The position numbers and the translations under genes were made by a program. The notes under the pieces are model-generated. The model had not been told where the DNA came from. It did no database searches and worked only from the letters and a program-made list of their open reading frames with translations. This document shows, in pieces, positions 46,290 to 56,525 of a DNA stretch of 64,000 nt. Source of the stretch: Eleusine coracana subsp. coracana. Lineage: Eukaryota; Streptophyta; Magnoliopsida; Poales; Poaceae. Within the stretch, counting starts at the first letter, position 1. Every line of letters starts with the position of its first letter. The stretch lies in assembly GCA_032690845.1 (NCBI GenBank), contig CM064433.1:35214658-35278657 (forward strand), given 5' to 3'.

Positions 46290-47852
46290 ATGATGAAGGG
46301 GAGGACGCTGTTCTTCAAGAGCCCCCTCCACAACCGCAGCCACCTCTCCGACGCCGCCTCCAGCGCCTCGTCGGCCGCCGCCGGCTTCCCCAGCTCGCAT
46401 CGCCTCTACCAAGTCTGGAGAGGGAGGAATGTAGGTTGATATATGCACGATCGATTTGCCGTGTTCCAAAAATTTGTTATCGATCTTGAAGATAATAATT
46501 TGTGATCGTGCCGTGGTGTGGCAGAGGTTCCTCTGTGGCGGGCGGCTCATCTTCGGCCCGGACGCCAGCTCCATCGTGCTCACGCTGGCGCTCATCATGA
46601 CACCCCTCGCGCTGTTCCTCGGCTTCGTCTCGTTCCGGCTCGCCGACCTCATCGGAAAGCCGCTCGGCCTCGCCGTGCCGGTGACGGCCATCGTCGTCGG
46701 CGTATTCGTGAGTCCGTGACACACTACCATATTTACCTCACTAATTATTCTCTCTCTCCTCCATCATTTTCCTCCTCGTCCAAATTTAGCACCCCGGTGG
46801 TGAAACCGAAAATTACGCAGGACGTGGTGGTGCTGGTGCTGACGTCGGGCCGCGACCCCGGGATCATCCCGCGGAACGCGCGGCCGCCGGACCCCGAGGA
46901 GTTCGCGGTGGCGGCGAACTCCACCGCCGGCGCCGGCGGCCTGCGCACGTCGTGGTCGCTGCCCCCGACCCGCGACGTGTACGTCAACGGCATGGCGGTC
47001 AAGGTCAAGTACTGCCACACGTGCATGCTGTACCGCCCTCCCCGCTGCTCCCACTGCTCCGTCTGCAACAACTGCGTCGAGCGCTTCGACCACCACTGCC
47101 CCTGGGTCGGCCAGTGCATCGGCAAGAGGAACTACCGGTTCTTCTTCATGTTCATCTCGTCGACGACGTTCCTGTGCCTGTACGTGTTCGGCTTCTGCTG
47201 GGTGAACCTGCTCCTCATCACGCGGCAGTACAACTGCGGCCTGGCGCGGGCGGCGGCGGAATCTCCCGTCTCGGGCTTCCTCATCGCCTACACGTTCGTG
47301 ACGGCGTGGTTCGTGGGCGGGCTCACGGCGTTCCACTCCTACCTCGTCTGCACCAACCAGACCACCTACGAGAACTTCCGGTACCGCTACGACGGCGGAA
47401 AGGCCAACCCTTTCAACCGCGGCGCCGCCAACAACGTCGCCGAGATCTTCCTCGCGCCGATCCCGCCGCCGCGGGCCGACTTCCGGGCCAGGGTATCCAT
47501 GTCAGACCCGGACGCCGTCGCGCTCTACTACTCGCTCGGCCCGCTCGCGTCAGAGTCGAGGATCAGCTTCTACACGCGGGGCAGCCTCAGCTTCGACATG
47601 GCCAAGGCCAGCTTCGACCTCGATTACTCGTCGTCAGCAGGCAATAATAATAAGCGGACCAGTGTTGCATCCTCCGATTTCGGGGATATCGTCTACGGAT
47701 ACGGACACGGCGGGATGGATCATCACCGGTGCTCCACGACGCAGCCAAGGCATTCCATCTTCGGCGCCGGTAGGGAGAGCAGGAAGGTGGAGGATGAGGC
47801 CGACGCGGTCACGGTGGAGCTCACGGGAGGGAGTTCGAGGGGGTATGACTGA
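46290..47852 (+). CDS. DHHC-type protein S-acyltransferase (palmitoyltransferase)
   Basis: Three exons, 46290-46430, 46525-46707 and 46821-47852, joined at GT-AG sites in phase 0, give 451 residues. The protein has two membrane spans (about residues 62-84 and 95-118), the Cys-rich DHHC zinc domain (CHTC, CSHC, CNNC, then DHHC at about 198-201), two more spans (about 212-240 and 258-283) and the TTYEN motif at 289-293. This is the standard plant PAT layout, with the active Cys in DHHC facing the cytosol; the enzyme transfers palmitate to cysteines of membrane-associated proteins. The DPG motif (GRDPGII) precedes the zinc domain. The long Ser-rich tail is variable in the family. The MM start at 46290 is the first ATG after an in-frame upstream stretch. 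The large third exon suggests intron loss relative to relatives. Confidence 0.93.
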
Positions 47853-48429
47853 CTGTATCAGTGCATGGCGAGGGGAAGCATTTTTGTTTTTGTGTGTAAA
47901 TTGTACGTACATACGTGTAGCCTCAGCAGGTTCGCCCTCGGCTCCTCCTGTTTCGTTTCGAAAGGGGAAGGTTCATGGCATTCTAATTCCATGGTACAAT
48001 GTAATGTAGTTCAAGGCGTCATATATAGACTCTCTACTTGTAGGCTGCTTATATAAATGATTTACTCCCTCCGATCCGTTCTCAAACTATTTCAATATTT
48101 CAGCGGTGCAGGGTGTTATCGTGGTCACATCATATAATGTCCACACAGAACACATCAATGCAGTCTTTGGATAATGTATATACAAAACGTGCATAACCAT
48201 ATCTGGGAGTGGGGACTCTGCTCAGTTTTAATTTTGGTAAATATATCTACAAGAACGCAAACAGTACATAGTTTTTTTTTATAACAATATGGGGTATAAA
48301 ATTATGTAGGCAGCCATTTGGGGGCTGTGCATTTGTTACAAGAAGCTCAAGTACAATAACTTCTGGTTAGAATAACTGTCTTGACACCGTTGGTTAACAA
48401 GTACTAGAGCAGAACTAGGTGTGCATAAA

Positions 48430-48640
48430 TTCATCCGGTAGTCAGTATCTGAGTGAACCGACCGGTTACGAGCCACCGAAAAACCGGCCGGTTAACCGGA
48501 AAAACCAGCCGATTAACAGTTTTGCTAAGAACTAACTTCGGTTTTCATCGGATAACCGGCCGGATGGTGAAGGCGGCCGGGACCGGTTTCACGGTTAATC
48601 AAGATAACCGGCCGCTTAATCACGGTTATTAAAACCTTAT
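48430..48640. repeat. AACCGGCCGG-rich repeat
   Basis: ACCGACCGGTTA, ACCGGCCGGTTAACCGG, ATAACCGGCCGGATGG and ATAACCGGCCGCTTAATC recur in about 200 bases, flanked by AT-rich sequence. It is probably part of an old transposon; I cannot assign a family. Confidence 0.4.
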
Positions 48641-49374
48641 ATCTGACTACTCAAGCAAAAATGGGCCCATTTCATTATGACAGGATTTGATAGTGGCAGT
48701 TGCAAGCACCCGTAAAGTTCGAGCAGAGTGTTGCAAACCAATGCGTCTGTTGTTAAAGCTAAGCACGATCAACAATGATGACCTTCACCTCGAACTGACA
48801 GAATAGAAAGACGCTGTCAGTTTTGTAGTACCCATATAACTGAAGAGACACCGATCCGGATTCGGGAAAGAGAACACGACCTACTTTCTATATACCTAAC
48901 TCAAGGCCAATAAACTCCACTAAAAACTCGTTCAGGCCCTACTGTACATTCGTTATTGCCAATAATATGCCAGGTGTGCAGCTTCTAAGTCAGGTAATCA
49001 TTTAATGATGTTAATAAAATCTGTTGAACTTGCTTGATATTTCGATGACATTGCTCATACCTTTTCTGTGCACGTACTCCGTTCAGTTGTGTTGGAAGCT
49101 TCAAGTGAAAACAAACTTGGGAACTCTCTCTTCTCCTATTCCTCCTGAATACAAGATGATCAGTAGCATCCAAGCATTATAAAGACACGGAACTTCCATC
49201 TCTCTCCATGTCCATTTTTGAAACATCTGGCAGAATATTAACTCATAAAGCTATGTTCATCCTCAAACAATCAAGACAGCAAATAATTACTCGAGTTCTC
49301 ATAAAAACAAACAATTAACCAAATGCACTGTTAACTGATCAGTACACAGCTTGGCTGTTGGGCACAGGCAGTCA

Positions 49375-49505
49375 GGCACTATGGCTTGCTTGGATTCCCT
49401 CTTCCTTGAAGGCTCTCTCATGAAGGTATGTTGGATGTGTTATGAAACCAACCGGATTTACCAGAGAGAGCCTTCAAGGGAGAGAGGGACCAAGAGAGCC
49501 ATGCC
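49375..49505 (+). ncRNA. candidate microRNA precursor hairpin
   Basis: The left arm (49375-49419) and the right arm (49464-49505) pair over about 42 bases with a 44-base loop. The loop-proximal 21 bases (49399-49419 against 49464-49484) pair with a single G-U wobble, and the outer part has short bulges and mismatches. This size and geometry fit a plant pre-miRNA. No known miRNA sequence is recognised in either arm. It could also be a small inverted duplication. Confidence 0.45.
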
Positions 49506-51880
49506 AATTGTCACTCTTAGTTCTATACTGACAGATCAGACAACATTGGAGGCACATCGAAATGACAGAAGTTCATGGGCATTTATAGTGTTCAGAATCT
49601 ACTATCCATAATGCAGTTATAACAAACTATTAAACAAAGATGACCAAGACAAGCATCAACTGAGGTTTAGTTGAGAACAGAGTGGTAAAGTGACAAAACT
49701 TAGGCTCAACCGCCTAGAAAGGAACCAGATACTTTATGCAGTGGAATCATCTTTGTAAGAGAGCTTTTGCCCAATGGTATCTGATCATGCCCATCAGTAG
49801 GTGTGAGCCATATTCAAATTTGATTGGATGTTCAGTATAACTCCATCGTTTATGCTAACTCAGCTAGCAGTACAATGATAAAAGTAATAATCAGCTTTTT
49901 ATCCAATTGCCAAACACTCAGTTTTTGTGAATGAGTTCACCTGATTTTATTCATAGACTCAACACCTATACATAAGACAACAATACTGCATGACCACAGA
50001 AGTAAAATACGTCGAGTGGAGTTGATACATTAGCTGCATTTAAGGGTTAAATAACCACTTCATGTAATAAAAAAAATTATATTGCTAAAGCATGCTGACA
50101 CTTTCCTAAACATTTTAATGTCACAACCACCAAGGATTACATGTGATTGCCATGTTAAAGTAACATACTTTATATGGTTCCAAATCACCACATGGAAGTG
50201 CGAATGCAAGAAAATTACTCAGCACAAAGATAATACACAACTGACAATATTGTCTTCAGAAATTTTCAAATATCTCATCTGCACAAGTTAAACCAGAGAT
50301 CACTGGTATTCTTCTGCAGACAAACAAAAAACATTCTGGTAGGGAATCTTCATTAGATTTAAGTGACCCTTCGGTTTAAGGAGCAGCCAAAAGGCTGTTC
50401 CACCAATGAAAAGGAGCACTACATGAGTGATCCATACCTAAAGTTTAGAAAAACAATTGGTACCATAAGTAGTTAACTGTCAATGTCAGTATCTCTAGGT
50501 AATATCTTTTGCTATCCAGCATATCTCCGATAAGTCAATAGAAGATTCTTGCAGTTAACAGCAGCACAGTGAATCAGTGACCTTGGGATTCGGGAAGCAT
50601 ATGGAAACACATCATGAATTAAATTTGCACTATTATTTAACCAGCATGAAATCAAAATTCAATACAACCACAAAAAAGGAACCAAACACTTAGCTTGCCC
50701 CTATCAATAGAGAAAGCACAAACAACAGACATGATATGTAAGTGGGCCTTCATTAGGAAAACTGAAGGAGGGCAGAAATTTGTTTAGCTAACTCCAAAAG
50801 GACATGACTCAAATCAAAGGATAAAGTTGTCGATGTTTAGGACGGAAAATTCACAATGATTCATCATGACATGCCTACTAACGTACTACAAGTACACACT
50901 CAAGAAAATAAAGTAAACAATGACAAAGTCGTAAGCTGCATACAGTCATATCAATACTTACAAATTGAGAAGTACTGATATATCATTTAACAAGGCATGC
51001 AGAAACAAACCTAGCATTGGTGTCCCGATGATCTTAGCTTCAGAATACCTTGGGAAATTCCTAGCTCTTCCACTTCAAGTTAAATGTTCTTTGAATGATA
51101 TATTCAATGTTTGTGCCAATTAATAATATATAATAACAGCTTTAACTTTTGAGATTTCCAAAAGAGTATTGTGAAAAACTGGATCATCTAAGGACAAATG
51201 CAGTCACAAGCTCAACAGCTAGTCTTTCTCCCACTTTCACATGCTTCAGCAGAATACAAATAATTTCATGGAAACTGATGTGTTTTTTATGTAGGTGGGC
51301 GCATGCGTGTGGGTGCACTTGCTTTATTGCACTGTAATGGTTTTGTTGCTTTCTCGGAACAGAACTGTGTATAGTGCCTGTGCTGATGGACCTTAAATCA
51401 AAGTAGAATCCACATAAGAACTCACACATCTAACAGAGTGTATCAACATGGATGGAACTGGCTTTGATGGTTCAAACAAAGAATAAATAACTCAACTGTC
51501 AATTTGTCACTGCAGCTAATGAATCCATTAATAAACAAGAAATACTGGCAATGAAACTCTCAAGATGGAAAAAGACATGACTACCAAATACCATGTTGCA
51601 ATGGAACATCAACAAAAGCACTGAGATCAGTGAATGACCTACAACAAATCTCCAGCTACGGGTTGGACTCCGTTGGCCAATTTAACATGGCAACAGTTCC
51701 ACAGATGCAATTAGGACCATCTCCTAGCAACTAAAGATCAGCATTCCTCGGAACAGATTCTGCTGCCATTTCGACCAAAATCCCCCGTTCATTTCAAGGG
51801 GTTCTAACATCTGGTCACAATATCAGATTCCTACAAGAATGAAAATGTACCTAGTTAATCCAATACAATGCATCTTAGGT

Positions 51881-52786
51881 TTATTCCTGTGCCACGCTCT
51901 TGCCGACGACATTCTTCACTGGCAAATGCTCCATCTCCGCCATCGCACCGGGGGACACCACCGAGGGCAATGCATCATATGAGGATCCATTATGCCTCCT
52001 ACCCGTCCCCGTCACGGCGCCACCGTCCACCCCGCACCACCTCGCCACTGCAAGGCATACCCCGGAGGCCACAGCGGCAACCACGACGCAGTGTACGGCC
52101 AGGGCGAGGGCCATGACGGCGACGGCCCTGAGCCGGGCCTCGTCAACGTCGCAGCGCGTGGCCGGAGCCACACTGGCGTCGATGAGGCGGTGGCACCCGG
52201 CGGGCACGCACGCGTCGACGTAGAGGCTGAGCCCGGCCTGCGCCGCCCAGAGCGCGCCCACAGCGCCCGCGCAGGCCAGCGCGGCCTCGGCGGCGAAGTG
52301 GGCGGGGGTCCTGGGCGCGGCGAGCGAGGACGCGAGGGAGGCCGCGGCGCCGGCGAGGAGGAGCACGCCCGCGACGGAGAGCGCGTGCTGCTGGAGGTCG
52401 GAGGGCGGGAAGGAGGCGGCGAGGAGGCTCGCTGCGCGGGACAGGAGGAGGAGGGGCAGGGAGAGGAGGAGCGGGCGGCGGAGGAGGAGAGGCGGGATGA
52501 AGGGGAGTGGGAGGAGGAGCAGCAGCGGCGGGAGGGCGAGGAGCGGGAGGATGTCGGCTGCGGCGGCGGCGACGGGGAGGAACGGGAGGGGCAGCGCGAG
52601 GAGCGGCGGGAGGAGGCGGATGAGTGGGTGGCGGAGGGCGCGGAGGATCGGGTGGTGGTGGTGGAGCGGAGAGGAGGCGGAGGGGGAGAGGTGGGTGGCG
52701 GCGGCGAGGACGAGGTGCGCGAGGGAGGCGGCGAGGAGGGCGAGAGCGAGGGCGAGGTGGCACGCGAGCAGCAGCGCCTCCGCCAT
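51881..52786 (-). CDS. unrecognised multi-pass membrane protein
   Basis: A single exon of 301 residues, very rich in Leu and Ala, with about seven or eight hydrophobic stretches (starting with residues 3-30, then clusters at about 60-125, 135-160, 165-190 and 220-250). A loop of about 35 residues after the GLSLYVDAC segment contains CVPAGCHRL and a cysteine at RCDVDE, and the tail (about 60 residues) is hydrophilic. I do not recognise the family with confidence; the GALWAAQAGLSLYVDA region faintly resembles plant TMEM45/DUF716-like proteins. The ATG at 52786 is followed at once by a hydrophobic segment. The long open frames on the opposite strand here are GC-rich artefacts. The 3' UTR lies left of 51881. 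Confidence 0.72.
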   Translation of the reverse strand: MAEALLLACHLALALALLAASLAHLVLAAATHLSPSASSPLHHHHPILRALRHPLIRLLPPLLALPLPFLPVAAAAADILPLLALPPLLLLLPLPFIPPLLLRRPLLLSLPLLLLSRAASLLAASFPPSDLQQHALSVAGVLLLAGAAASLASSLAAPRTPAHFAAEAALACAGAVGALWAAQAGLSLYVDACVPAGCHRLIDASVAPATRCDVDEARLRAVAVMALALAVHCVVVAAVASGVCLAVARWCGVDGGAVTGTGRRHNGSSYDALPSVVSPGAMAEMEHLPVKNVVGKSVAQE

Positions 52787-53409
52787 TGGGGGTGCCGTTG
52801 TCCGAGCCGAGGAGGAGGCGAGAGGGGAGGAGGGTGCCGTAGTTTTTAGCCGTTGGGCGGCGAGAAATGCGGCGGAGCGGAGGGTTGGTCAACGGTCAAC
52901 CATGCCCGCGACGAGGACGGTGAGAGAGGGAGGGGCACCGGTTGCCGGCGGGGTCCAGTCGGCATGGACCCGCCGGTTTATCTCCGGAAATCCCCTTCTT
53001 TTTTTTTTTCCTTTTCCGATTCTGTTTTCAATCAATAAAGACACTAATTTATGCGTTTTTTATCCCTCTTTTCTATTCATATCCCTCGTCTTTCATGTTA
53101 CGCAAAACAGTAGCAACTGTACTATTGAAATGGTTCGTAGTAGTGATGGCAACAAAACAAAATGCGTGTTTCAACAAATCAAAACCACTGCAATATGCCG
53201 CTAAAAAAACTGCAACATGGAGAGATAAAATCAGCATATGGGAATGGTATCTACAATTGAAACAAGCTGAATACGTCGTTCAGCAAATCAGATGCAACAG
53301 TGCAAACAAAACAAGAAAAAAAAATGTAACAATCAATTACTACTTAGCAGAGAGAATTTATAAGGACACAAATAGCACGAACCAGCAAGTAGAGCATCCG
53401 GCGTATTTA
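52787..53409. other. promoter side of the membrane-protein gene, nothing else recognised
   Basis: The first 200 bases are GC-rich as expected for a rice promoter and 5' UTR; the rest is AT-rich without a gene. Confidence 0.5.
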
Positions 53410-53629
53410 CTCCTTTTCAAAATTATTGTTGTCATTGACTTCTTTCGTTACTTTTGACCATTCGTATTATTTAAAATATTTGTTTAAATATGAAAAGTTA
53501 TAAGTTACATTTAAATTTTATCTAGTGATAAAACAAATCATGAGAAAATATATGATATTTTTTGAATAAAACGAGTGGTTAAAGTTGATGAAAAAGTCAA
53601 TGGCGACAATAATTTTGAAACGGATGGAA
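53410..53629. mobile_element. Stowaway-like MITE, related to 30962-31178
   Basis: TA flanks both ends (53408-53409 and 53630-53631). CTCCTTTTCAAAATTATTGT at the left is the inverse of ACAATAATTTTGAAACGGAT at the right. The interior (TTTAAATTTTATCTAGTGAT, ACAAATCATGAGAAAATA) matches the MITE in module copy 1. Confidence 0.85.
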
Positions 53630-53730
53630 TATTAAACAGTAATTCTTAGCTGATGTGGCAACATACTGTTAAAGATAATCTGATCCTGTCATATCATTTT
53701 GAAGACGAACCCGGATTTGACATCCAGTAA

Positions 53731-54286
53731 GCATGCGTTTGGTTGAGCGTCAAAGTGGGATGGGACGGGGTCATCCAGGATAGCATGGATAAACTTATCC
53801 ACTTAGATGTTTGGTTGAGTGGATAGTGTCATCCATGATTTTTGTTTGGTTGGAGGGACAAGGACAACAGGGACAAGAATCAAAACTTAATTATACATCT
53901 TAATTTGTTATTAATAATATTTTAATTGATATCTACTAACACATTAATATTATTATAATATAATCATCGTACATTATTATAAATATATACTAATCAATAT
54001 TAATTATACTTAAATTAATTCACAAATCTAACCCACTAATTAGTATATTAGCACTTATAAACACTAAATATTTAATTATATATCTTAATTATTAATACAA
54101 TTTGTTTACATATCACTAATCTTTTAAGAAAGATGGATGGCTTCATCCCACCAATTATGAGGGATGGACTCATCCAATATATTGAGTGAATATTCTCTGA
54201 TGCTTATCCCTAAGTCTGCTTAACGCTAAATCAAACACCTGCGAAAGAGGGATGACACTATCCCGTCCCTTCAACCAAACACACGC
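53731..54286. mobile_element. Tourist/PIF-like MITE, 556 bp
   Basis: GCATGCGTTTGGTTGA at the left and the inverse of TCAACCAAACACACGC at the right form terminal repeats, and TAA flanks both sides (53728-53730 and 54287-54289). A TWA triplet duplication and TTTGGTTG ends fit PIF/Harbinger-type MITEs. The centre is strongly AT-rich and noncoding. Confidence 0.75.
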
Positions 54287-56525
54287 TAAGGCGTGCGCCC
54301 TCGACATCCTGACCATCAACATGAGGTAATGTGATTCATGCATAATTGATCAGAGCCTCCATAATGGTTTAGTATAGCTAGCTGTAGCAGGTATACATCA
54401 GCTTCCGTACTGGTGTGGAAGAGGAGAGACAAGAAAGTTAGCTACAGATATGACACTAATGTATAGTTGTTCTAAAGCTATCCTATAGTTGCACTCGGTG
54501 TCTGCTCACGCGCTTTGTGAACCAGTTGCATGTAGTGGTCGTTTCCTCCACAAAATGACTGTCCGCCTTCACGCATGCAGTGATTCATGGGTTCAGCTAA
54601 TTTTTTTAGACAGTGTACTAACAATGAATATAGGAGGGATTTTATTTTGAGCTCACCTTTACGCATTTTACAGGTAGGCATCATTGTGGATGCCCTCATA
54701 GACAACATGTGCCTTTTTGCAGAGGTTCCTTACTAGCTCAAATAATTTAAGTCTGACACTATGACACCTACTGTACTAGTAACAAAGGCAGACGTTACAT
54801 GTAGAGGAGGAAAAAAGTAAATAAGAATAAAAAAATTGTTGTCTCTAAAAAAACTCAATCGGTGGAGGTAATACCGTCCCACGGCTTTTTTTTTTATAAA
54901 GAAGCTCAACCTTCTCTGACCGAGAAAATCCACGAATTCTGGTCTCATTCTCAATGAGCTGCCCTCTATGGTTCGGACCTTAACCTATGTTTTGAGCCCA
55001 ACCCATACATGAGGGCCTGCTCACCATAGGTCGGTTCAACCGAGTAAATGAGACGTATCGAATGAATTATTTTATTTTCCACAAATTATGCAGCATTCAG
55101 GGATTGAACCCTGGATGGCCCGAAGCACGGCCAATTTGGTTTCAAATCCGGCTTCGGTGAGGACCATCCGGGCTGTGACGTGCTCACATACCGTTTTGGA
55201 CATGACAGGCTAAACGGGCCGACACGACACGAAAAAATGCCGTGCCTCGGGCCGCAGCCAAGGCACATGGGCTGGCATGACACGGCCCGATTTTTTGCTA
55301 GCCCGCTTCCATTGGTGACGGGTCATGGCAGGCCCGTGCCAGACGGTCCGGATTTACAGGACTATTCACAAGAGACCTCGCCAAGGGCCCGAGATGCTCA
55401 ACTCCACTCCATGTCACTTCTCACTTGTCGCGCCGCACCGAGCGCAGCTTCTACCTCCCACTTGCCATTTTGATTCCTGAGCTCCCTCGCCCGTAAGACG
55501 CAAGAGAGAGAGAGAGAACGAACCTGGTAGGATGTTAACGCCGTCAGTTACGGGCATCAGAAGCAGGCAAGACAACCTAGATGATGAGGGCGCCTGGGCA
55601 CGAGCTCTCCTGAGCGCCGTTGAATTACCGTTTAAAGGCATTCCTCTCTGTTCGTTCAGTCTAAGACTTACGACTGTAAATGTTGAAACCAGCATAAAAT
55701 TTATAAATTTGAATAGCACATGAAATCCATAATATAATAGTTACAATTTTTTCTTACGGCAGATCAGACTCTTGCTCTGCGACCTTTTTTTTTTTTCATC
55801 TTCCATTGATCTATCTAAGCTTCAAATATGTTACAAATCTACAAAAATCATTCTTTGGATAGGCATGTACAGCAGAAATGTTGACTTACAGGCCAATTGA
55901 CCCTGATCTGGTAGCTACTGCTTTTTGTCAAAACGTATCATGAATGGTAAGGAACGACGCTATCTACTAATTTTGTCAGACAACAATTGACATTTCACCT
56001 GTCAAAAATCTTAAACTGAGTATGATCTACTTTGTCATGTAGAATCTGAAATGGGCTCCTTGAACTTCCCAATGTAACTAGGTCATGATACATCTGATAT
56101 TAGTAGGGGACACGAAGTCAGACATTGCTGTAAGTGAATGTAGAAATGCAATCTGCGCCCCTGCATGAAGCATCCCTCTGTAAAATTTGGTAGGACATGT
56201 CAGGTAGAGAAGGCAATACAAGGAAAGTTGTCGAAGAACAGCACAAACAGAAGCTTTGAACTTTGAAGATTCAAGAGATTACCAGTTTGTGTATTTGTAT
56301 ACTCTCTATTGTGTTAAAAAATCTGTGGTTAACTTATTTCACAAATCAGTACTGGATGACTGGGCATGCCTTGGCTTGCCTTGCCAATACCAAGGAAGAA
56401 CCATCTGTTGCAGACTAATCAATAGACAAGACTGCTTTCTGAGATAAGACCATTTTCTGGAGCAGGGATAGTTTGTTCCCCTTTCATGATGGCAGCAAAA
56501 TCTCCGGTTCCAAGGAAAGAAGAAT
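54287..56525. other. intergenic, nothing firmly recognised
   Basis: 55180-55350 has GGCCCG/CGGGCC-rich sequence with several short inverted matches (CGACACGACACG, GGCATGACACGGCCCG), like an old dispersed repeat. The remainder shows no convincing gene. The 3' UTR of the helicase gene should occupy the last few hundred bases. Confidence 0.45.

Larger units (their letters stand above)
47853..51880. other. intergenic, AT-rich, with a few repeats
   Basis: No coding region is convincing. The 3' UTR of the DHHC gene extends to about 48000. A lone Stowaway-like end (TACTCCCTCCGATCCGTTC) is at 48063. At 48430-48640 there are repeated AACCGGCCGGTTAACCGG-type units. A microRNA-like hairpin is listed separately at 49375-49505. 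The last part is probably the 3' UTR or downstream region of the membrane-protein gene. Confidence 0.5.

Noticed and set aside
46518..47852. A single 444-residue frame through the DHHC gene without introns
   Set aside because: Its start is in the wrong frame for exon 2. The spliced model gives the two N-terminal membrane spans and clean GT-AG borders.
51992..52850. A 285-residue Gly/Glu/Arg-rich frame on the plus strand
   Set aside because: It is antisense to the membrane-protein gene and looks like GC-rich low-complexity translation.
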